A program made the translations under genes and the position numbers. From Alphaproteobacteria bacterium (GTDB lineage: Bacteria > Pseudomonadota > Alphaproteobacteria > Acetobacterales > Acetobacteraceae): 14,817 bases of DNA. How positions within the stretch are numbered: position 1 is the stretch's first letter; every line of letters begins with the position of its first letter. The notes beneath the pieces are model-generated. The model did not search any database. It saw nothing but the letters and a program-made list of their open reading frames with translations, and was not told the DNA's origin. The stretch lies in assembly GCA_013298245.1 (NCBI GenBank), contig JAAFHD010000042.1:1-14817 (forward strand), written 5' to 3'. Of this stretch, positions 6,406 to 14,693 are shown one piece after another.

Positions 6406-7271
6406 TGGCGCGGCCAGGTGGCCAGCAGCACGCTGACCAGCATCAGTGCGAAGCCGATCACATGGATGAGGCCGAACATCTCGCCGAGGAAGACCACCGC
6501 GACCACCGCAGCACTTGCCGGCAGGAAGGCGGTGAAGACGCCGGCGATTCCAGCCGGCACGCGGCGCAAGCCCTGGTACCACAGCACCAGGCAGATCACG
6601 CTGGCGGTGACGGAGTGGAAGACCAGCAGGGTTGCGAGCGATGGGTCCGCCAGTTGTGTGATGGCGCCCATGCCCGGGATCGCGAAGGGCAACAGCACGG
6701 CCGCGCTGAACACTTGCATCCAGAAGCTGGCGGTGAAGACGCCCGCGCGGCCGGCGATGCGTTTTGCCAGCAAAACATAGATCGCCTCGCCCAGAACGCC
6801 GACAAAGACCAGCAGATTGCCGAGGGCGGAACCCACGCCGCCATCGGCGCCGAGGCGTGCGAGGGTGATCGCGGCCATGCCCGCGCCGGCCAAGCCTGCG
6901 GCGAGCCATTGCGCGGCGGAGAGTTTTTCGCGCAGCCACAGGAAGGAGCCGAGTGCGACCACGGCGGGGATGGTCGCCAGCACCAGGCCGCCCTCCAGCG
7001 CGGTGGTCAGGCGCAGGCCGGCGAGCAGGCCGGCATTGTAGATGGCGGTGCCGAAAACGGCCTGCCAGAACAGGTTCACCAGCACGTCACGCGGCAGGCG
7101 TGGCAGGCCCTCCAGCGCGCGGGCGAGCGGCCAGAGAAGGGCCGCGGCCAGGGCGCAGCGCAGGAAGGCGATGAGCGCGATGGGAAGGGCTTCGGATAGC
7201 ACCTTCGCCACGCCGACATTGGCGCCGACCAGGATCATCGCGAGTGCGAGTTGCGCGTAGGCCAGCCTCAT
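6402..7271 (-). CDS. EamA/DMT family transporter (10 helices)
   Basis: The 289-residue product is almost wholly hydrophobic and has the two-fold internal repeat of drug/metabolite transporters, each half with about five helices. The end of the first half carries the typical run ALEGGLVLATIPAVVALGSF followed by LREKLSAAQWLAAGL. The second half repeats this logic with VFTAFLPASAAVVAVVFLGE and then GFALMLV. EamA proteins usually export metabolites or amino-acid derivatives; the substrate is not readable. Its ATG overlaps the upstream TGA as ATGA, and its own TGA overlaps the next ATG the same way, so it is tightly coupled on both sides. Confidence 0.9.
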   Translation of the reverse strand: MRLAYAQLALAMILVGANVGVAKVLSEALPIALIAFLRCALAAALLWPLARALEGLPRLPRDVLVNLFWQAVFGTAIYNAGLLAGLRLTTALEGGLVLATIPAVVALGSFLWLREKLSAAQWLAAGLAGAGMAAITLARLGADGGVGSALGNLLVFVGVLGEAIYVLLAKRIAGRAGVFTASFWMQVFSAAVLLPFAIPGMGAITQLADPSLATLLVFHSVTASVICLVLWYQGLRRVPAGIAGVFTAFLPASAAVVAVVFLGEMFGLIHVIGFALMLVSVLLATWPRQ

Positions 7272-8410
7272 TCGTCGCGGAAGGGCGAGAGGGTCGCGAG
7301 TTCCTCCATCTGCGCGCGGATGGCGGGGCGTTCTTCTTCCAGGAATTGCGATACGGCGCGGCGCAGGCCGGTGTGCCCGATCCAGTGCGCGGAGTAGGTT
7401 TCGACCGGCAGATAGCCGCGTTGGATCTTGTGTTGGCCCTGCGCGCCGGCTTCGACGCGCGGGATGGCGTGCGCGATCGCGAAGTCGATGGCCTGATAGT
7501 AGCAGAGTTCGAAATGCAGGAAGGGGATGTCTTCGGATGCGCCCCAGTTGCGGCCGTGCAGTGCGTCCTCGCCCCAGAGATTCAGCGCGGCGGCGATGGG
7601 TGTGGCGCCGCGCAAGGCGACCATCAGCACGACGCGATCGCCAAGTTTTTCGCCAAGCAGCGGCCAGAAGCGTTCGGTCAGGTATGCGCTGCCCCAGCGC
7701 TTATCGACGGTGCTCTGGTAGAAGCCGTGGAAGATGCGCCACAGCGCCGGCGTGATCTCGGGGCCGCGGAGCGCGCGGAATTCCAGGCCGGATGCGGCGG
7801 CGTCGCGCCGTTCGCGCCGCACCGTCTTGCGCTTGCGCGAGGCCATGGCGGCCAGGAAGGCATCGAAATCCGCATAGCCCTGGTTGGCCCAATGGAACTG
7901 CGTGCCGATGCGTTGCAGCCAGCCATCGGCGCCGAGTGCATCCCACTCCGCGCGCGTGCAGAAGGTGATGTGGGTGGAGGATGCGCCGATGCCGTCCTGC
8001 GCCTGGTGCAGCCCTTGCGCGAGGGCGCGGCGCGCGTGGTCGTCGCGCGCCAGCAGTCGTGGGCCGGGCACTGGAGAGAAGGGCGAAGCGACCTGCAGCT
8101 TCGGGTAATACTGCCCGCCGGCGCGTTCATACGCATTGGCCCACGCATGGTCGAAGACATATTCGCCATAGGAATTCGCCTTGGCGTAGCAGGGTGCGCA
8201 GGCGGCAAGCGCGCCCGCTTCATCGCGCAGTGCCGCGTGCTGCGGGAACCAGCCGGTGCGGTTGCCGGTGCTGCCTGATTCTTCCATGGCCGAGAGGAAT
8301 TCGTGGCTGACAAAAGGGTTCGCGCCGGCAAGCGCGTTCCAGTCGGCCGCCGCGATGTCCGCGATGTGCCGGTGCAGGGAGAGCGTGTAGCTGGGCGCGC
8401 CATCGGCCAT
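7268..8410 (-). CDS. FemAB-like/GNAT protein (DUF482, PF04339 type)
   Basis: This 380-residue soluble protein resembles the DUF482 group, often labelled GNAT N-acetyltransferase or peptidogalycan biosynthesis protein, with the usual length. Landmarks are NPFVSHEFLSAMEESGS (31-47), the basic stretch SRKRKTVRRERRDA (191-204), FYQSTVDKRWGSAYL (230-244), and the C-terminal HFELCYYQAIDFAI (299-312) with VEAGAQGQHKIQRGYLPV (319-336). FemAB relatives transfer aminoacyl groups from tRNA, but the true reaction of this group is unknown to me. I chose ATG at 8410, 16 bp after the HD gene stop; TAAGG at that stop could serve as binding site. The frame is open further upstream, but that part lies within the HD gene. 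Confidence 0.85.
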   Translation of the reverse strand: MADGAPSYTLSLHRHIADIAAADWNALAGANPFVSHEFLSAMEESGSTGNRTGWFPQHAALRDEAGALAACAPCYAKANSYGEYVFDHAWANAYERAGGQYYPKLQVASPFSPVPGPRLLARDDHARRALAQGLHQAQDGIGASSTHITFCTRAEWDALGADGWLQRIGTQFHWANQGYADFDAFLAAMASRKRKTVRRERRDAAASGLEFRALRGPEITPALWRIFHGFYQSTVDKRWGSAYLTERFWPLLGEKLGDRVVLMVALRGATPIAAALNLWGEDALHGRNWGASEDIPFLHFELCYYQAIDFAIAHAIPRVEAGAQGQHKIQRGYLPVETYSAHWIGHTGLRRAVSQFLEEERPAIRAQMEELATLSPFRDE

Positions 8411-8426
8411 GCGCGCGATCTGGGCC

Positions 8427-8990
8427 TTAACCGCGAAGGTAGAAGGGGGTCGCACCTTGCACGCGCAATGCGTGGTCGGCGGCGAAGAGGTCGGCGTAGT
8501 GCAGCACATGCGCTTCGGGCGTGTTGCCGTGGAAGGGTGCGTCGGTGGCGTGGGTGGCCACGGTTTCGATGATGCGTTGGTCGAAGCCGAGGTCGCGCAG
8601 CAGCATGGCACCCACCACGCCATGCGGCATGCGGCGTGCGAGGTCGGACTTGCCGGTGGGCGTGGAGAGCAGGGGCTTGTCCACGTCGTGCAGGATCAGG
8701 ATGGGCAGCATGATGTCGGCGTCCAGCGCGGCACCCCAATCGGCGATGGCGCGCGGCATCAGCGCCTGGCCGGCGCGGGTGACTTCATTGACGTGTTTGG
8801 CCAGTGGGTAGCCGGGGGCGTTGGCGGAAAACGGGATCGCGTGCAGGTCATCCCACACGGAACACGACCAGGTGGTGACCCAGGCGGTGACGATGCGGTC
8901 CGCGATGTCGGCGCTGACGGCGTCCAGCCCGGCCAGCCAGTCGCGCACGGCGGCGCGCTGGTGGTTGGTGCCGGTGGTCAGCGTGAACAT
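8427..8990 (-). CDS. HD-domain phosphohydrolase, YqeK-like motif layout
   Basis: The 187-residue product shows a full HD metal-site series: His66, HD at 101-102 inside LILHDVDK, His123 in PHGVVGAML, His147 in ATHATDAP and Asp167 in LHYADL. The HDxxK and HG spacing is like that of YqeK, which splits diadenosine tetraphosphate, but similar layouts occur in other HD phosphohydrolases, so the substrate is open. I chose ATG at 8990, one base after the argF stop (TGAcATG), over an in-frame TTG 15 bp upstream. This close joint ties its expression to argF. No membrane or signal segment is seen. Confidence 0.75.
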   Translation of the reverse strand: MFTLTTGTNHQRAAVRDWLAGLDAVSADIADRIVTAWVTTWSCSVWDDLHAIPFSANAPGYPLAKHVNEVTRAGQALMPRAIADWGAALDADIMLPILILHDVDKPLLSTPTGKSDLARRMPHGVVGAMLLRDLGFDQRIIETVATHATDAPFHGNTPEAHVLHYADLFAADHALRVQGATPFYLRG

Positions 8991-8991
8991 G

Positions 8992-9936
8992 TCAGGCCAG
9001 GCCAAGCGCCCACAACAGCACGCCCTTCTGCGCGTGCAGGCGGTTTTCCGCCTCGTCGAAGACGACGCTTTGCGGGCCGTCCATCACCTCGTCGGTGATT
9101 TCCTCGCCGCGATGGGCGGGCAGGCAGTGCATGACGATGGCATCGGGTGCCGCCTGTTTCACCAGCGCCGCGTTGACCTGATAGGGCATCAGCAGGTTGT
9201 GGCGGTTCAGCTTCGCGCCATCCGCTTCGTCGTTCATCGAAACCCAGGTGTCCGTCACCACGCAGCGCGCGCCGCGCACGGCGGCGATGGGGTCGTTCAT
9301 CAGCTCGATCTTCGCACCCTGCCCGCGCGCCCATTCGACCAGGTGCGCCGGCGGCGTCAGAGAGTCGGGCGTTGCGATGCGCAGCGTGAAGTTGAAGCGC
9401 GCCGCGGCCTGGATGAAGCTTTGCGCCACGTTGTTGCCATCGCCCGTCCAGGCGACGACCTGGCCGGCGATCGGGCCGCGATGTTCCTCGAAGGTCTGCA
9501 TATCCGCCATCAGCTGGCAGGGGTGCGAGACATTGGTGAGGCCGTTGATCACCGGCACGGTCGAGTATTCCGCCAGCTCGCGAATCTTCGCCACATCGGT
9601 GGTGCGCAGCATCATCGCATCCACGTAGCGCGACATCACGCGCGCGGTGTCGGCGGGCGATTCACCGCGGCCGAGTTGCATGTCGCGCGTGGTCAGGATC
9701 AGCGGCTCGCCGCCCAACTGGCGGATGCCCACTTCGAAGGAAACGCGTGTGCGCGTGGAGGGGATTTCGAAGATCAGCGCGACCGTCTTGCCGGCCAGCG
9801 GCTTGCCCGGAATCTCGCCGCGCTTCGCGCGCTTGCCGAGCTCCAGCATGTGCCGCAGCGAGGCTGCGTCCAGGTCCATCAATTCCAGGAAGTGCCGGGG
9901 CTTGGCCGGCACCTCCGTCTTCAATGCCGCACTCAC
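8992..9936 (-). CDS. argF: Ornithine carbamoyltransferase
   Basis: ArgF joins carbamoyl phosphate and ornithine to give citrulline (EC 2.1.3.3) in arginine biosynthesis. The 314-residue sequence has the carbamoyl-phosphate site STRTR (60-64) in [16 protein letters not shown] (138-141), the ornithine-side SMN motif (233-235) and the closing [11 protein letters not shown] (270-280) with the catalytic Cys271. Length and all motifs are normal. The start is GTG at 9936, whose TG overlaps the argD stop as GTGA, so translation should be coupled to argD. The argD-argF order is common in alphaproteobacteria. Confidence 0.97.
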   Translation of the reverse strand: MSAALKTEVPAKPRHFLELMDLDAASLRHMLELGKRAKRGEIPGKPLAGKTVALIFEIPSTRTRVSFEVGIRQLGGEPLILTTRDMQLGRGESPADTARVMSRYVDAMMLRTTDVAKIRELAEYSTVPVINGLTNVSHPCQLMADMQTFEEHRGPIAGQVVAWTGDGNNVAQSFIQAAARFNFTLRIATPDSLTPPAHLVEWARGQGAKIELMNDPIAAVRGARCVVTDTWVSMNDEADGAKLNRHNLLMPYQVNAALVKQAAPDAIVMHCLPAHRGEEITDEVMDGPQSVVFDEAENRLHAQKGVLLWALGLA

Positions 9937-11135
9937 TTCGCGGCGGCCTTGGCGGTCGATGGCGTCAGGCGACGCATGGTGCGGTCCAGCATCTCGAGTG
10001 CCGCATCCACTTCCGCATCGCCGATGATCAGCGGCGGTGCGACGCGCAGCACGTTCATGCCGGCGGCGACCGTCAACAAACCTTCGGCCACGGCAGCGTT
10101 CTGCGCCTCACCATTGGTCACTTCCGGCACCAGCTTGATGCCGAGCAGCAGCCCTGCCCCACGCACGCCTTCGATGACGGTCGGGTGGCGATGCGCCATC
10201 GCTTCCAGCCCGAACCACAGCTTGCGCGCGACGCGGTCCACCTGGTCCAGGAAGCCATCGGCCAGCACCACATCCAGCACCGCGTTGCCAGCGGCGCAGG
10301 CCAGCGGATTGCCGCCATAGGTGGTGCCATGCGTGCCGGGCTTCAGGTGCTTGGCGACGTGTTCCTTGGCCAGCACCGCGCCCAGCGGGAAGCCACCGCC
10401 AATGCCCTTGGCGGACGACATCACATCAGGCTCGATGCCCGCCCATTGATGCGCCCAGAGCTTGCCGGAACGGCCCATGCCGGTCTGCACTTCGTCCAGC
10501 GCCAGCAGCAGGCCGAACTCATCACAGGCCGTGCGCAATTCGCGCAGGAAGCGCAGATCCGCGGGTCGCACGCCGCCCTCGCCCTGCACGGGTTCGATCA
10601 TGATGCCGCCCGTCTGCGGCCCGATCGCGGCGCGCACCGCGTTCATGTCGCCGAAGGGCACATGGTCAAAACCATCCACCGGCGGGCCGAAACCTTCCAG
10701 GTATTTGGCGTTGCCGGTGGCGGCGATCATGCCGAGCGTGCGGCCATGAAACGCGCCTTCGAAGCAGATCATCCGGTAGCGTTCCGGGTGCCCGTTTTCG
10801 GCGTGGTATTTGCGCACGGCTTTCACCATGCCTTCGTTGGCTTCGGCGCCGGAATTGCAGAAGAACACGCTGTCGGCAAACGAATGCGCCACATGCCGCG
10901 CGGCAAGCTCTTCGGCCTGCGGCACGCGGTACAGGTTCGACACGTGCATCACGCGCGCCGCCTGCTCGGCGATGGCCTTCACCAGATGCGGGTGGCCATG
11001 GCCGATCGAGGAGGTCGCGATGCCGCTGCCGAAATCCAGGAATCGTCGGCCGTCCGTGGTCCAAACCCAAGCGCCTTCGCCGCGCTCGAAAGCGAGGTCT
11101 GCACGATTGTAGTTGGGCATCAGGGCGGGGATCAC
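9933..11135 (-). CDS. argD: Acetylornithine aminotransferase (aspartate aminotransferase fold, class III)
   Basis: ArgD is a PLP enzyme that transfers the amino group from glutamate to N-acetylglutamate semialdehyde (EC 2.6.1.11), the step before ornithine release. The 400-residue product has [10 protein letters not shown] (92-101), FEGAFHGRT (125-133), [12 protein letters not shown] (211-222) with PLP-ring Asp214, [11 protein letters not shown] with Schiff-base Lys243, and TTYGGNPLA (271-279). I chose GTG at 11135 because AAGGA lies 8 nt before it. An upstream in-frame TTG (11153) would place the start on top of that signal, and the first ATG (11120) would cut off a conserved-looking MIPAL. 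A candidate promoter lies upstream. Confidence 0.96.
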   Translation of the reverse strand: MIPALMPNYNRADLAFERGEGAWVWTTDGRRFLDFGSGIATSSIGHGHPHLVKAIAEQAARVMHVSNLYRVPQAEELAARHVAHSFADSVFFCNSGAEANEGMVKAVRKYHAENGHPERYRMICFEGAFHGRTLGMIAATGNAKYLEGFGPPVDGFDHVPFGDMNAVRAAIGPQTGGIMIEPVQGEGGVRPADLRFLRELRTACDEFGLLLALDEVQTGMGRSGKLWAHQWAGIEPDVMSSAKGIGGGFPLGAVLAKEHVAKHLKPGTHGTTYGGNPLACAAGNAVLDVVLADGFLDQVDRVARKLWFGLEAMAHRHPTVIEGVRGAGLLLGIKLVPEVTNGEAQNAAVAEGLLTVAAGMNVLRVAPPLIIGDAEVDAALEMLDRTMRRLTPSTAKAAAK

Positions 11136-11157
11136 GGCCGCATTCCTTTCCAAGCGT

Positions 11158-11172
11158 CACCCGCGCGGGGTG
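11158..11172. other. Short inverted repeat in the argD leader
   Basis: CACCC (11158-11162) pairs with GGGTG (11168-11172) around a 5-nt GC-rich loop. It lies between the candidate promoter and the argD start. No T-run follows on the minus strand, so it is not a clear terminator; it could be a leader structure or chance in GC-rich DNA. Confidence 0.25.
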
Positions 11173-11204
11173 GCGGGATCGCTGCCTCGGGCGGGAAGCC
11201 AAAC

Positions 11205-11233
11205 AATGTGAAGGAAAATCCAGGGCGCGTCAA
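11205..11233 (-). promoter_or_regulatory. Candidate promoter for the argD-to-PPK2 unit
   Basis: On the minus strand TTGACG (11228-11233) lies 17 bp from CACATT (11205-11210). The -35 is close to consensus and the -10 is weak, as often seen in alphaproteobacteria. It sits just after the hemW stop in the only sizeable gap of the minus-strand gene run, so it probably starts a transcript at argD. Confidence 0.45.
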
Positions 11234-11236
11234 AAC

Positions 11237-12388
11237 TCAACGCAGCAGCGCGGGCAGCATCGCATCCAGTCGCAGGCGGCCTTCATCGGTGGCGACCAGG
11301 CGCGCGCCTTGCCATTCCAGATAGGCTTCGTCGATGCAGGCGGACAGCATCGCGGCGTCCACGATCTGCACGAAGGGCAGGCCGGCGCGCGCTTCGATGC
11401 GCGTGATGTCCACGCCTTCGGCCAGGCGCAGGCCCATCAGCATGGCTTCGCGGCCGCGGTCGCGCGGGGTCAGCACGGTTTCTTCGACGGTTGCGTGGCC
11501 GTCGCGTTCGACGCGCGTGGCCCATTCTTCCGGTGCGCGGTGGCGGCGCGTGGCGTGCATGGCGCCCGCCAGCAGCAGGCGCTGGTGCGCGCCGGCGCCG
11601 ATGCCGAGGTAATCGCCATAGCGCCAATAGGCCAGGTTGTGCCGGCTTGCAGCACCGGGCTTGGCGTAGTTCGACACCTCGTATGGCGCCAGGCCGAAGC
11701 GCGCGGCTTCCTCCGCCGTCGCGTTGTACATGCGCGCCGCGTCGTCCTCATCAGGCAGTGCGAAAGCACCGCGCGCATGTTCGGTCGCGAAGCGCGTGCC
11801 AGGCTCGATCGTCAGCTGGTAGAGCGAGAGATGATCGGCGGCCAAGGCCAATGCCTCACGCAGTTCCGCGCGCCATTCCGCTTCCGCCTGGCCAGGGCGC
11901 GCATAGATCAAATCGAAGGACACGCGCGGAAAAATCTCGCGCGCCGCGCGCAAGGCCACCACCGCCTGCGCGGCATCATGCTTGCGCCCCAGGAAGCGCA
12001 ACGCCGCCTCGCTCAACGCCTGCACGCCGAGCGAGACGCGGTTCACCCCCGCATCCCGAAACCCCTGCAATTTGGCGGCTTCCACGCTGGTCGGGTTGGC
12101 TTCCAGCGTGATCTCGATATCCGCCGTTGCGTCAAACAACGCACGCGCATCGGCGATGATCGCGCCCACATCATCGGGCCGCATCAGCGATGGCGTGCCG
12201 CCACCGAAGAAGATCGAAGCCAAGGGCCGGCGCCCGACACGCGCCGCTTCATGCGCCAATTCGCGGCGCAATGCGGCGGTGAAGCGCGCATGGTCCACAC
12301 CACCCTCGCGCACATGGGAATTGAAGTCGCAATACGGGCATTTCGACGCGCAAAATGGCCAGTGAACGTAAAGCGCCAGCGGTTCCAT
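11237..12388 (-). CDS. hemW: HemW, radical SAM haem chaperone (HemN-like)
   Basis: This 383-residue radical SAM protein carries the cluster motif CASKCPYC (Cys13, Cys17, Cys20), followed by Asp-Phe. HemN, the true oxygen-independent coproporphyrinogen oxidase, has CxC after the third position, so the Phe22 here marks HemW, a haem-binding protein thought to deliver haem. Further support comes from FFGGGTPSLM, LEANPTS, VSLGVQAL and FDLIYARPGQ, and the expected length. The start is ATG at 12388, which shares its A with the xerC stop (TGATG). The upstream in-frame start would add ten residues that are not family-like. Many databases mislabel such proteins as coproporphyrinogen oxidase. Confidence 0.93.
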   Translation of the reverse strand: MEPLALYVHWPFCASKCPYCDFNSHVREGGVDHARFTAALRRELAHEAARVGRRPLASIFFGGGTPSLMRPDDVGAIIADARALFDATADIEITLEANPTSVEAAKLQGFRDAGVNRVSLGVQALSEAALRFLGRKHDAAQAVVALRAAREIFPRVSFDLIYARPGQAEAEWRAELREALALAADHLSLYQLTIEPGTRFATEHARGAFALPDEDDAARMYNATAEEAARFGLAPYEVSNYAKPGAASRHNLAYWRYGDYLGIGAGAHQRLLLAGAMHATRRHRAPEEWATRVERDGHATVEETVLTPRDRGREAMLMGLRLAEGVDITRIEARAGLPFVQIVDAAMLSACIDEAYLEWQGARLVATDEGRLRLDAMLPALLR

Positions 12389-13308
12389 CAATCCGCCCGC
12401 GGATGCGCGCGCCGCCACGTCTCCAGCAGCGCCGCCGCATCGACGGCGGTGTAGCGCTGCGTGGTGGACAAGCTGGCATGCCCCAGCAATTCCTGGATCA
12501 CGCGCAGATCAGCACCACCACCCAGCAGGTGTGTGGCGAAGGAATGCCGCAGCGCATGCGGTGTCGCGTGCTCCGGCAGGCCGGCCAGGCGGCGATAGTT
12601 CCGCATGGATTTCTGCGCGATCGCCGCATCCAGCCGCTTGCCACGCGCGCCCAAAAACAGCGGCGCATCCGGCGCCGCACCGGGCCGATGCGCAAGCCAC
12701 GCCGCCACCGCATCGCGCACCGCGGGCAGCACCGGCACGATGCGCGTCTTGCCGCCCTTGCCGGTGATGCGCAGCGCCGCGTCATCGCCCGGCAGCGGCG
12801 CATCGGCGATGTTCAGTGCCAGCGCCTCGCCGATGCGCAGGCCGCAGCCGTACAGCAGCGTGAACAGCGCCATGTCGCGCGCGGCCTGGAAATCCGGGCG
12901 TTCGGCGCCGGGTGTGTCGTGCACCAGGCCCACTTCGGCGGCCAGCGCGCGCGCCTGTTCGGCGCTGACGGCGCGTGGCACGGGGCGCGGCAAACGCGGG
13001 CCGCGCAATGCGCCCAAGGCCAGTGGTTTCGTGCCCCCGCGCTTGGCCAGGAAGCGCAGCCAGCCGCGCACCGCCGCCAATTGGCGCGCGCGTGTCGCCG
13101 CCCCCACGCCATCGGCGGCGCGTGCGGCCAGGAAGCCGCGCAGGTCGGTTGGTTTCAGCGCGGCCAGCGTTGCGGCATCGGCTTCGCGGCCGTGATACCG
13201 CGTCAGGAAAGCGAGGAAATCCCTGATGTCGCGCGCGTATGCCTCCAGCGTGCGCGGGCTGGCGCGTCGTTCATCACGCAGCCAGGCCAGGTAGTCCGCC
13301 GCGTTCAC
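12388..13308 (-). CDS. xerC: Tyrosine recombinase XerC
   Basis: XerC resolves chromosome dimers at dif together with XerD and FtsK. The 306-residue product has the N-terminal SAM-like core-binding domain (about 1-90) and the C-terminal catalytic domain with the full set: Arg158 in CGLRIGEAL, Lys184 in TGKGGKTR, His251 and Arg254 in HALRHSFATHLL, His277 in LLGHASLSTTQ, and nucleophile Tyr286. I call XerC, not a phage or integron integrase, from length and from the DUF484 gene next to it. The GTG start at 13308 overlaps the DUF484 stop as GTGA. No mobile element signs surround it. Confidence 0.92.
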   Translation of the reverse strand: MNAADYLAWLRDERRASPRTLEAYARDIRDFLAFLTRYHGREADAATLAALKPTDLRGFLAARAADGVGAATRARQLAAVRGWLRFLAKRGGTKPLALGALRGPRLPRPVPRAVSAEQARALAAEVGLVHDTPGAERPDFQAARDMALFTLLYGCGLRIGEALALNIADAPLPGDDAALRITGKGGKTRIVPVLPAVRDAVAAWLAHRPGAAPDAPLFLGARGKRLDAAIAQKSMRNYRRLAGLPEHATPHALRHSFATHLLGGGADLRVIQELLGHASLSTTQRYTAVDAAALLETWRRAHPRAD

Positions 13309-13958
13309 CGCGCCAGCGCTGCGCCCACCGCGCGGCCCAGGAAGGCGATGCTTTCGACAGCACTTGCGGGCAGCATTTCGGCGTCTCGCGCGCCGATCGC
13401 CAGCAGCATGGGCTGCCCGCCAGGGGCCGGCACACGCGCCAGCGCATCGCGGCGAATGCCGGCGGATGCTTCCTTGTGCAGCGGCTCCACCTGCATGGGT
13501 GCGGAACGCACGACGGCGTCCCGGCCAGGTGGCAACAGCTGCGACAACGTGCCGGCCGGCAGGCGCACGACATGCTTGCGCTGCATGGTCTCGCAGCCGA
13601 CATGGCAGGCGTCCACGCCCAGGACGGATGGCCATTCGCGGGCCACACATTCCAGCGCGTCCGGCGCGCGCAGCAGCGCCAGCACCGCATCCGCGGTGCG
13701 GGCTGCGAAGCCCTGGTTGGGCGCGCGTTGTTGTGCGGCGGCTTCGGCGTCCACCTCGCGCACATGGGTGCGCGCGGCGGCCAGCATCGCGGCCATGTGG
13801 TCGGCCATGCGGTCGCCATGGACGCGCTGTGGCGGTTCGAGCGCCAGGTACAATTCCGGCCGTTGCGCCAGGAAGGCAGGGTTGGCGCGCAGCCAATCCT
13901 CCATTTCCTCGGGCGTGACAGCGGGGCGCTGCAGCTGGTCGGTGCGGGTGTTCTTCAT
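13305..13958 (-). CDS. DUF484 family protein
   Basis: The 217-residue protein starts with the DUF484 signature region [20 protein letters not shown] (17-36). It goes on with a helical, Ala-rich segment that may form a coiled coil (about 50-90), then a GAF-like alpha/beta region ending in [13 protein letters not shown]. Family members sit beside xerC in many proteobacteria, as here, but no biochemical role is established to my knowledge. The ATG at 13958 overlaps the transaldolase stop as ATGA, and its own TGA overlaps the xerC GTG, so all three genes are coupled. Confidence 0.88.
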   Translation of the reverse strand: MKNTRTDQLQRPAVTPEEMEDWLRANPAFLAQRPELYLALEPPQRVHGDRMADHMAAMLAAARTHVREVDAEAAAQQRAPNQGFAARTADAVLALLRAPDALECVAREWPSVLGVDACHVGCETMQRKHVVRLPAGTLSQLLPPGRDAVVRSAPMQVEPLHKEASAGIRRDALARVPAPGGQPMLLAIGARDAEMLPASAVESIAFLGRAVGAALAR

Positions 13959-14608
13959 AGGATCGATTGTCCGGTTTTCTTCCAATCGGCCAGGAAGGCT
14001 TCTAGTCCGCGATCGGTGAGGGGGTGCTTATACAAAGCACGGATCGTGGCAGGCGGCATGGTGGCGACATGCGCCCCCAGTTTTGCCGCCTGCAACACAT
14101 GAACGGGGTGGCGCACGGACGCGACGAGAACCTCTGTCGCGAAGCCGTAGTTGCGGTAGATGTGGACGGTGTCCGCGATCAGCTGCATCCCGTCCTGGCC
14201 GATATCGTCCAGCCGGCCCACGAAGGGCGAGATGAAGGCGGCACCGGCCTTGGCGGCCAGCAATGCCTGGACCGCGGAAAAGCACAAAGTGACGTTGACC
14301 TTGGTGCCGTCATTGGCGAGCGCGCGGCAGACCTTCAGCCCGGCTTCCGTCAGCGGCACCTTCACCGCGACATTGGCGGCGATGCCGCGCAGGTATTGGC
14401 CTTCGCGCAGCATGGTCTCGGCGTCGGTCGCGGTGACTTCGGCGCTGACGGGGCCGGGGGTCAGGGCGCAGATTTCGGCGATCACCTCCGCCATCTTTCG
14501 GCCGGATTTGGCGATGAGGCTCGGGTTGGTGGTGACACCATCCAACAGACCGCTATCCGCAAGCGCGCGGATATCGGACACGTCGGCGGTGTCGACGAAA
14601 AACTTCAT
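13955..14608 (-). CDS. tal: Transaldolase, short TalC/FSA-like family
   Basis: This 217-residue enzyme belongs to the short transaldolase group. Schiff-base Lys83 lies in VAVKVPLT, and GVTTNPSLI (24-32) is present. Two positions separate fructose-6-phosphate aldolases from true transaldolases. Here Glu57 (AEVTA) replaces the Gln of E. coli FSA, and Phe129 (SPFVGRLDD) replaces its Tyr, so I predict transaldolase activity (EC 2.2.1.2) in the pentose phosphate pathway. Many databases would call it fsa. ATG at 14608 has GAAG 7 nt upstream. It heads the leftward gene run and is divergent from priA. Confidence 0.92.
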   Translation of the reverse strand: MKFFVDTADVSDIRALADSGLLDGVTTNPSLIAKSGRKMAEVIAEICALTPGPVSAEVTATDAETMLREGQYLRGIAANVAVKVPLTEAGLKVCRALANDGTKVNVTLCFSAVQALLAAKAGAAFISPFVGRLDDIGQDGMQLIADTVHIYRNYGFATEVLVASVRHPVHVLQAAKLGAHVATMPPATIRALYKHPLTDRGLEAFLADWKKTGQSIL

Positions 14609-14693
14609 GTTAGTGCTTCGCTTCCTTTGTCGCGGGGATGCGGCCCTGCGGCCCCACATCGCCCAACGCATTTTCTGTGGCGGACGCTAGCCC
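14609..14693. promoter_or_regulatory. Divergent tal/priA intergenic region
   Basis: This 85-bp gap must hold, or adjoin, the promoters of the leftward transaldolase operon and of priA. I found no convincing -35/-10 pair. It contains a GC-rich stretch with repeated GCGGCC (about 14640-14653) and a more AT-rich patch (ATTTTCTG, 14670-14677). Confidence 0.4.

Noticed and set aside
6406..6939. N-terminal extension of the nuclease-helicase to 6939
   Set aside because: The extra 178 codons overlap EamA in another frame and look like shadow sequence; the ATGA joint at 6405 is a much better start.
11237..12388. Coproporphyrinogen III oxidase (HemN)
   Set aside because: The residue after CxxxCxxC-Asp is Phe, not Cys, which is the HemW pattern.
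12388..13308. Integrase marking a genomic island
   Set aside because: Length, motif set and the DUF484/transaldolase/priA neighbours fit housekeeping XerC. No tRNA, att-like repeat or phage gene is nearby.
12355..14019. A 554-codon plus-strand open frame, and a 525-codon one at 9747-11324
   Set aside because: Both are antisense to well-supported genes (xerC/DUF484 and argF/argD) and have no recognisable domains.
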